A stretch of 16,702 nt of DNA, from positions 1-16,702 of the forward strand of contig JADGJG010000553.1 of assembly GCA_027596195.1 (NCBI GenBank), read 5' to 3'. The position numbers were made by a program, and so were the translations under genes. Below, one piece after another: positions 10,598 through 16,702 of the stretch. Each line of letters begins with the position of its first letter. Positions within the stretch are counted from its first letter, which is position 1. This stretch comes from Podochytrium sp. JEL0797 (lineage: Eukaryota > Chytridiomycota > Chytridiomycetes > Chytridiales > Chytriomycetaceae). Under the pieces are notes generated by a model. It saw nothing but the letters and a program-made list of their open reading frames with translations, was not told the DNA's origin and did not search any database.

Positions 10598-12204
10598 ATG
10601 TCCTTCCTCGTCACGGACCTCTCTGCGGCCGCATCCTCATCGGAATTTATAGCCACCGTGTGAGTTCTGCCCTGGTCTCCCAATATTCCACTACTTACCG
10701 TCTTAATCAGCGATCTCGACGCCTCGGATCCACTCTCCCGGCTGCGCCAATTTGTCATCGCCTCCCCAACCCACGCCGCGGCCTTCCTGGGCAGTCTCAA
10801 ACACACCCTGGAGACCTTGCCACCGGCCCCAGACACTACCGCCCCATCACACTCCGACAAGCTGCGATCCGCTTTGATTGAGTGCCTTGGGGGCACACGG
10901 GGCACTGCCCCAGAGACAGAGACCCAAGTGGGATCCAGCCAGACCCTCGCTGAGATAGTTTCGCTCCTGTCCGTGTGGTGCGAGATGAAGGGGCGGGGTC
11001 TCTCTGTAGAAGAGTTTGGTGATCGCGCGGGAGAGTTCCCTGCGGAATGGAAGTATTCTTCGGCATTCAGGACTTTGGCCGTGTCGAGAACGGAGGAAGC
11101 GTTCTTGTTCAATGCGGGGTTGGTTGTGGTGGCTGTGTTGCAAGCAGAGACAAACAGTCTGGGTGCTTTCGTTGCCAATGGAACAGGTGTGTTTTTCTGC
11201 CAAGCCCGTTCGGCGGTTCTGATTTTCATTTTGTCTGTTGCACAGATTTCACTCCAGAACCAAATCAGCAAATCACATTCGAATACGCCAAAACGCGAAT
11301 TTTTGAGTACTTGAAAACTGCCATGTTCTGGCGAACCGTCATGATTGGCCTCACACTCCTCACCATTGGATGGGGCATGGCATTCGTCCAAATGTGGAGT
11401 GACGATCAGATCCTCGATGCCGCAAACGGAGCACCCTTGATTCCCCTGAACGACACCTTCTACGACGTTTTCATCCCTGAACCATTCAAACACTTTTCAG
11501 ACGGCGTCGTCAACATCCCCATCGTAATCGTGATCATCGGAACCCTCGTCTTCAGCGCAGTCATGAACGCAAATCGCTCAGGAGACCCACTCAAGAAAAT
11601 CCGTCGCTCCATTTTCGTCCTTTCCCTCGTCTACGCTTGTAGAATGATTAGCATCGCAAGCACGCGTCTCCCACCCGTGAACCCTTCCTTTTGCCAACAC
11701 ACGCCTTCCTCTGGATTCGAACTGTTCACAACGAGTTTCGCTGTCCTCACAACGAGCATTAATTCATGGTATGTTTTTGATTGATAATGTATATTGTCGC
11801 ACACGTGGAGATTCTAACTCCCTCTTTTCGAAAAAAGTACTGACATGATGTTCTCGGGCCACACGGCCATCCTCTCCGTTTTCATCACCCGTTTATGGTT
11901 CGACCTGAAACCCTTGCCCCGCAGAATCAAGCTCGCAGTGCGTTTTTTAGCCGTCTGCCTGTTCCTGTTTTCAATCGGAGTTTTTGTAGCAGTGAAGCTC
12001 CACTATTCGATGGATATTTGGATTGGCTTGTTGATCGGGTACAGCTGGTCCATCGGGATCGAAGTTGCATTTGAGTTTCGTTCAGTGTTTAGGCAGTCGA
12101 GTTGGCATGTTTCGTTGATGAAGTGGGTGGATTGTGTGGATGGGTGGAAGAAGACCAAGAAGAGCAAGAAGGCGAATTATGGGGGGTTGAGCATGAAAGG
12201 ATGA
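10598..12204 (+). CDS. Sphingomyelin-synthase-like PAP2_C membrane enzyme
   Basis: Four exons (10598-10659, 10711-11186, 11246-11768, 11838-12204) join in phase to 475 aa. Residues 1-200 form a soluble N-terminal region I do not recognise. About six membrane segments follow: 208-230, 268-286, 301-318, 357-375, 386-406 and 413-435. Splicing creates CTDMMFSGHT (354-363), and HYSMDIW follows at 409-415. These give the H362/H409/D413 triad of the sphingomyelin synthase and related PAP2_C family, which moves a phospho-headgroup onto ceramide or diacylglycerol in Golgi or plasma membranes. ACRMISIASTRLP (310-322) resembles the conserved loop before the active site. The exact headgroup (inositol-P, choline-P or ethanolamine-P) is not predictable here. 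The C-terminal tail is Lys-rich. The gene converges on SPT3. Confidence 0.82.
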
Positions 12205-12245
12205 AGTGAAAATAGAGAAACGAACTATTTAGATGGTAGAGTTAT

Positions 12246-12251
12246 AATAAA
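12246..12251 (+). terminator. Putative AATAAA polyadenylation signal of the PAP2_C gene
   Basis: AATAAA lies 42 nt after the TGA of the sphingomyelin-synthase-like gene, in the 297-bp spacer (12205-12501) between two convergent genes. No coding sequence is seen in that spacer. Confidence 0.5.
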
Positions 12252-12501
12252 CTAAATTGCTGCCCTGGGTGGAACGTTTTTTGTAAAATTTTTTTTTGGG
12301 AATTTCCCCAGGAGCATTTGCGAATTCATCCTGCCCGCACAACCCATGATACACACATGAGCTTCTCAACATCATGAGAAAAAGGGACGGTGGCTGCTTA
12401 GTAAATGATCGCGTAGAAACAATTTGTTGCTCAGATACGCACTCTCCCCCCGTTCTGATTCTTCACATGAAATAAACAATATATTTGAAACAAAACTTGT
12501 C

Positions 12502-14246
12502 TTAGAAAATGGTTAACGGAGACCGCACCATTCCGCCCTGCAGAAAAAACATACGAATTTCAGCATTAACGACACACACCCTCCCCACCTCCATCAAGAA
12601 AAACATACACGCGAACCCACCTTAAAATTACTCATCGCAAACGTCGTCTCCTGCAACCTCCGAAACGCCTCCTGGACATGCCGCGTGGCCAACGGCCTCC
12701 GCTCAACAGCATTCTGTCCAAACAGCCCCACCTGGCCTTCAGCGTTCGTCTCACCACGACCGCTGGCCTTATCGCGGGTGTCCCATTGCTGTTTGACTTG
12801 GAGCGCGGTTTCAGTGAGACGCGCGACGCATTCGTACGCGAGGAAGCCGAGGATGTCGAGGACGTCTGAGTTGGGTTTGTTTTTGTAGTACCTGGGTTTT
12901 GTCGTGGGTGGTTGTCAGGGGATGTATGGTGGTTGTAGTTGCTGGGTGTTGTTGTTTGCTCGATCCGTTTTGGTGTTGCTTCGCGAAATAACATGTTCAC
13001 TTTGCTCACTCTCCTGCACAGCGATTACGCGCAAACGCAAACGCGCTTCGCGAAATGACTCGTTCGCTTCGCTCACTCTCGAGAACAACTTCTTTGCGCG
13101 TTCGCGCGCAAACAAAAACGCGCTTCGCGCAATAACTCGTTCGCTTCACTCTCCCACGCAGCTTTGCACAATCAATTGTTCGCTTCGCTCACTCTCCTGC
13201 GCAGATTCGACGCGCTTCGCTCACATCTCCCCCAAAACACAAAAAAAAACACTCACAACATCAATCCACTCCAATCCCGAAACTTTTTGGCTTTCTTGAA
13301 GGTAAAACTGGCCTGCCGACATTCCGAATAATAAACATACTCCTCCTTCGACATATCCCTCGTAATCTCATCCGCAACCCTCAACCTCGCAATCTGCTCT
13401 TCATACGCGAGACGCGCGTCTTCATCCATGGAGGGCGGGGAGAGGACGTCTTCAGAATCGGCGGGGTCCGTCATGTTTGTGTCGAGGAGGTCGCCTTCGG
13501 TGGTGAGGGAGGAGGAGTTTGTGGCGTCGAGAATGTGGGAGAAGGTTGTCACGAGTTCCCAGGAGAATTTGATTGTGTTTTTGCGGGGTTTGAGTTTGGT
13601 TGGTTCTGGGGTGGGAGTGAGGTGAGGAACCGAGGGAATTGTACGAGAGGGTTAGAGTTTGTGGATGCATCACCCAACTCACCATTCTCCAACAAATCCT
13701 CGTTCGCTTCATCCCCCACTGTAGCTGAATCCATCAAATCGGCAGCCCCCCCAGCAGCCCCACCAGCCCCCTTGGGTGGTTTGCGCACATCCTTCCAGGA
13801 CAGAAACTGCTTCAACCGGTTCGTCTTTTTAGCGTCGTGGCGAATCAGGAAAATGACGTCTTCGGCAGTGACGGTTTTGGAGGAGCGTTTGTGGGCCTGG
13901 GCGATGGCTTGGATGATCTTGGTTTGTAAATAAGAGTAATATTTAGATGGGGTTGGTGCGGTTGGAGTTCAGGGTTGGTGTAGTTGACATGGGTACGGTA
14001 TGAGTAAGTATGTGATGTACTATAGCAATGGGTGAATGCACTACAACACAGGGTCACTCACAATCTCGCCAATCTGCGCCCTAGTGAGGTCTTCAACCAG
14101 GGCTACAGTGGCCTCGTCTGGCTCTGTGGTGTCGCCAAACACAAACATCCTGCATAGAGAGATGTGTAAGAAAGGGTATACACACTACCCCCATAGGCCA
14201 CATACATTTGCGCAATCTCTCCTCGGTAGTGAAGCTGAGAGGTCAT
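12502..14246 (-). CDS. SPT3: SAGA complex subunit Spt3 (double histone-fold TBP-binding protein)
   Basis: Spt3 sits in the SAGA coactivator, pairs two histone folds within one chain and helps deliver TBP to promoters. Six exons: 14246-14206, 14149-14062, 13917-13683, 13605-13257, 12891-12621 and 12537-12502, giving 339 aa, about the length of yeast Spt3. Splicing creates [14 protein letters not shown] at the N-terminus. [20 protein letters not shown] closes the first histone fold. [20 protein letters not shown] and [14 protein letters not shown] are the second-fold signatures. SNFKGG is in the conserved tail, completed by an 11-codon last exon. TAF13 shares only the first fold, so it is excluded by the second fold and the tail. 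The region between the folds is Gly/Ala-rich. Intron 4 (12892-13256, 365 nt) is far longer than the rest and carries repeats. Confidence 0.95.
12978..13230 (-). repeat. Five degenerate GC-rich repeat units in SPT3 intron 4
   Basis: Units of up to about 36 nt begin at 12978, 13045, 13122, 13161 and 13214. Their consensus on the + strand is GCTTCGCGAAATAACTCG then TTCGCTTCGCTCACTCTC; the last unit is short. Most begin with the palindrome TTCGCGAA or a near match. Spacers vary (39-77 bp between starts) and are themselves rich in GCGCAAAC blocks. The whole lies inside one intron and is read as GAGAGTGAGCGAAGCGAA in the transcript. Confidence 0.85.
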
Positions 14247-14276
14247 TTTGTTGTCGAAAAAACAACTCGAAAACAA
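14247..14276. promoter_or_regulatory. 30-bp gap between the divergent SPT3 and derlin-like start codons
   Basis: Only 30 bp separate the two ATGs, and the gap is mostly A/T with GTCGAAAAAAC. A full promoter for either gene cannot fit, so each promoter must overlap the other gene's 5' coding region or first intron, unless an upstream untranslated exon exists. Confidence 0.5.
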
Positions 14277-15879
14277 ATGACCACTTTTGATCCTCCCTCT
14301 GACGATCCCGATCCCACCGCCTTTGCCCAGCAACTCGTTCGTGACCGCGTCAAGACCTTCACCAGCGCATCTCCGCTCACTGCCTCGCACCTCGCCCTGT
14401 GCCTGGCGGGACACTCGCTGGCCCTTGTTGGCCTGGTCCCCCTGCGTGCCCAGAGCTTCCACCCGCGCCTGGCCCTGTCGCCCGCCTGGCAGCTGCACCG
14501 CATCCCCTCTTCGCTGTGTGTGCTGGGTCGCTCGCTGCCGCAGTTTGCGGGGAGTGTCGTGTCGATGGTCACGTGGTAATTAATTACAATTAATTTTATG
14601 TGTGTATTAACCAACCAGTGATCCCCAGGCACGCACAACTCGAATCCCTCGTCAATGGATCCGGCGACTCCACCAAAAACGGCCGCATCGTAAAACGCGG
14701 CACTCGCCCCAAATCAAAATCAATCCTCGAGTTCCTCCTGAGCCCAGAAAACCAATTCCTACGCATCCAACTGTCCCTCGCAGCCGCAACCGTCCTCCTC
14801 GAAATCCTTCTCTACTCGGACCCCAAAGACGCTGTCCTGATGCAAGGCTCGAGCGTCCTCTCCCGCGCCGTCCTCGTCTTTCCATACTCCCTCTTCCCCG
14901 TCTTTGACGCCGCTATCCGCTGGACATGGGCTTTCCTTGAACTCGAAAAGGATACCCTCATTTTCGGGGTTGTCCCCGTTCGGCCCATTTACGTGCCTCT
15001 GGTCACGTCGCTCATGGGCGGAGGATCCGTCTGGAGTCTTGCAAAAGGGTTTGTCGTTGCCGTTGCTGTCTCCACGGGGCTCAAGTTGAAGAGGGGGGGC
15101 AGGGATTTGAATGTTGGGTTTTCGTTGGATGGAGGGGATGCTGCCGGTGGGGAACTCGTTTCTGTGTATTTGAGGGATTTTGGGAGTCAGTGGTACAGGT
15201 GAGAAAGCCGAGTGTAGCGAGGATTCGACGCGAAGACTCGACGCGAAGTGTTGACAGAGAGAAAGAGCGAGCGAAGCGAGCAAGAAAAGGCTGAAAAAGA
15301 GGCTCGACGCGAAGCGTCGAAAGAGAAAAGGAGCGAGCCAAGCGAGCAAGAAAAGGCTGAAAAAGAGGCCGAAGAAAGATCGAGTATGCTCGCAGCATAC
15401 TCGACTCTCGACTCAAAGAGTCGTGTGAAATTGTCAGAAACTAACCTCGTCTCCACATCACACAATCTAACTCTATTTCACAAACAAGATGGATCCGATC
15501 CGCCTTCAAGAAACTCACTTCCCCAAAACCCTCTCCCGCGTCTTCCACACCACCCTCCAAGAAATCCTACGCCTCAGCCGCATCCACCCCGGGCACTTCC
15601 TCCACTCGACCCAACACCACCGCCGCACCCTCCGCCCCCGAATTCAACATCTCCGACGCCGCGGCCTTCTTTGACGCGACGGTCCTCCCCGCGATTGGAC
15701 CCTTTGTGGCTGAAGCGAGAGACGCGTTGGTGCGTGCTGCGAATGGGTTTGTCGCGGTTGGAGAGGAGGAAGGGGCTCCCGAGGGGGTGAGGAGACGTGC
15801 TGGTGGTGCTGGGAGGAGACTGGGTGGGGAAGGATCGGGTGCGAGGATTGTGCAGATGGAAGAATTGGAGGAGAAGTGA
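14277..15879 (+). CDS. Derlin-like (Der1/Dfm1) membrane protein with long C-terminal extension
   Basis: Derlins are inactive rhomboid-fold proteins of the ER that help extract misfolded proteins for degradation. Three exons (14277-14575, 14629-15198, 15489-15879) join in phase to 419 aa. SPLTASHLALCLAGHSLALV followed by FHPRLALSPAWQLHRIPSSL (about residues 34-80) has the spacing of the derlin N-terminus (PPVTR helix, then the WR-motif loop). More membrane helices follow, then TLIFGVVPVRPIYVPLVTSL, which resembles the conserved loop before the last helices. The usual WR is HR here. Exon 3 adds a 130-aa tail: Ser/Thr/Pro-rich linker, then a predicted helix (FFDATVLPAIGPFVAEARDA), ending EELEEK. 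The match is by eye and partial; a divergent family member or another multi-pass protein remains possible. Intron 2 is 290 nt and structured. Confidence 0.5.
15265..15423 (+). repeat. 66-bp tandem repeat and three perfect hairpins in derlin-like intron 2
   Basis: GAGCGAGCGAAGCGAGCAAG occurs at 15265 and, with one change, at 15331, a 66-bp period continuing into AAAAGGCTGAAAAAGAGGC. Three perfect inverted repeats follow: 15304-15320 (7-bp stem, GAA loop), 15381-15403 (10-bp stem CGAGTATGCT, CGC loop) and 15409-15423 (6-bp stem, AAA loop). All lie inside the intron 15199-15488. Confidence 0.9.
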
Positions 15880-16002
15880 ACGTTTGCGGTGGTGGATGGG
15901 AAATTTCATTAGAGGGGAGAAAATGCAGAAGAAAGTTTAAAAAAAGAAAGCCTCGTCGGCAGGTTCCGCCAGGTTTTGGGTTTTTTGATCACGCGGTGGG
16001 GG

Positions 16003-16620
16003 ATGGACAGGTTTTGGGTTTTCCGCGATTTTTTTCTTTCTCGGTTCATGTTCCCTCGATTCATGAGTTCCGCCACCGCTTCTGCTGTTCCCTCCGTTGT
16101 CAAGAGTTATGAAGTAACCCGGCATCTCCTTGTCACCACATCACTCCGTACCGTATCGTAACCCAACCTCCATTGATAGGAGTGCCTCCAACTCTTGAAC
16201 TCGACCCAAACCAATGCGGTAAGCCACCGATACGCATAACTGCGAGGAGGAGGATGACGAGCATATAAACGACCTCCTTCTCCTCTCACACACTCGCGTA
16301 CCACATACCTCGCACAGGCCCTCCTCGAAACACTCCGCAAATCAGGAAACTCGCTCAACAAGCTCTCGATCCCCGAAGTCACCGAGTTTGTGAACCGCAT
16401 TGGATATAGTGTAATAGTTGCTATTCCGAATGGGATCCTCGGAATCGCATCCACTCACGCAATAACTTGTTTAAGCTCCCCGACCTCAACCACTTGAACG
16501 TGATCCACGTGGCTGGCACGAAGGGGAAGGGCAGCACGAGTGCATTCTGCGACTCGATTTTGAGGCGAGCCGTGTTGATCAATCGAAAAGACGGGAAATT
16601 CGTAAGACGCGTGCAGACTG
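16003..16620 (+). CDS. Folylpolyglutamate synthase, 5' part (truncated by contig end)
   Basis: The enzyme adds glutamates to folates with ATP, in cytosol and mitochondria. Exons seen: 16003-16113, 16180-16218 (13 codons), 16318-16410 and 16476-about 16620, all in phase, 129 aa so far. KSYE + ECLQLLNSTQTNA + ALLETLRKSG matches the family's N-terminal helix (SYxxAxxxLNxLQTN). SIPEVTEFVNRIGYS + LPDLNHLNVIHVAGTKGKGS gives the ATP-binding P-loop GTKGKGS (95-101). Three in-frame ATGs exist (16003, 16048, 16063). The first adds 20 residues with four Arg and many Phe, which looks like a mitochondrial presequence; the third gives MSSATASAV, a plausible cytosolic form. After ILRR the sequence departs from the family (TSPHL is expected nearby) and then runs into poly-G. 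It begins 123 bp after the derlin-like stop. Confidence 0.88.
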
Positions 16621-16637
16621 GTAAAAAAAACCGATGT

Positions 16638-16638
<1 letters not shown>

Positions 16639-16702
<64 letters not shown>
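16639..16702 (+). repeat. Terminal run of 64 G at contig end
   Basis: An uninterrupted G homopolymer reaching the last base of the window. No biological repeat is implied. Such runs are typical of dark cycles in two-colour sequencing or of padding at the end of an assembled contig. Confidence 0.95.

Noticed and set aside
10564..11493. 309-codon open frame on the - strand
   Set aside because: It is antisense to exons 1-3 of the PAP2_C gene, spans two of its introns, and has no family features. The + strand model joins in phase and yields the catalytic motifs.
12978..13230. CRISPR-like array
   Set aside because: The units are degenerate, spacing is irregular, no cas genes are present, and the tract lies inside a spliced intron of a eukaryotic gene.
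12502..14246. TAF13 instead of SPT3
   Set aside because: TAF13 has one histone fold. This protein has the second fold signature and the SNFKGG C-terminus typical of Spt3.
15248..15790. 180-codon + strand frame with Lys/Glu/Ser repeats
   Set aside because: Its start is the 66-bp intron repeat in translation, and its later part is a shifted frame over derlin-like exon 3, where another frame continues the gene in phase to a stop at 15877-15879.
16262..16269. TATA-like sequence (ATATAAAC) as a promoter
   Set aside because: It lies in intron 2 of the folylpolyglutamate synthase gene, between exons that join in phase to conserved motifs.

Overview
The window is nuclear DNA of a eukaryote, most likely a zoosporic (flagellated, chytrid-like) fungus. 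All but one of the complete genes are split by short GT-AG introns, mostly 51-110 nt. The SPT3, SET and folylpolyglutamate synthase genes look fungal. The window also carries a class III guanylyl cyclase and a family of two-pass membrane sensors, which fits zoosporic fungi better than Dikarya. The lineage is inference; no rRNA or other marker gene is present.

Left half (1 to about 9250): a sensor/cyclase cluster built by tandem duplication. Three copies of one membrane sensor gene lie head to tail on the + strand. Copy A is cut by the window edge. Copy B (1049-3033) is intact at 525 aa. Copy C (4634-6236) has an in-frame deletion with a TAG at the junction. Each sensor has a short cytosolic N-terminus, TM1, a large ectodomain, TM2 and a HAMP-like helical tail, and stops before any catalytic domain. 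Copies B and C are each followed tail to tail by a - strand guanylyl cyclase. Behind B it is a broken 3' remnant (3140-3590); behind C it is a complete 11-exon, 684-aa coiled-coil guanylyl cyclase (6603-9253). The repeated unit is therefore sensor(+)/cyclase(-).

Right half (9254-16702): ordinary, gene-dense housekeeping DNA. In order: an intronless SET-domain gene (+), divergent from the cyclase; a sphingomyelin-synthase-like PAP2_C membrane enzyme (+); SPT3 of the SAGA coactivator (-); a derlin-like membrane protein (+), whose ATG is only 30 bp from that of SPT3; and the 5' end of a folylpolyglutamate synthase gene (+). The sequence ends in 64 G, which looks like an assembly or sequencing artefact at a contig end.

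Two long introns, in SPT3 and the derlin-like gene, hold related GC-rich repeats and hairpins in the same orientation relative to transcription. All exon models were built by eye from splice sites, reading phase and family motifs. Most gene-level calls are solid. The derlin call, the ligand and partner of the sensors, and the small orphan exon near 3700 are tentative.
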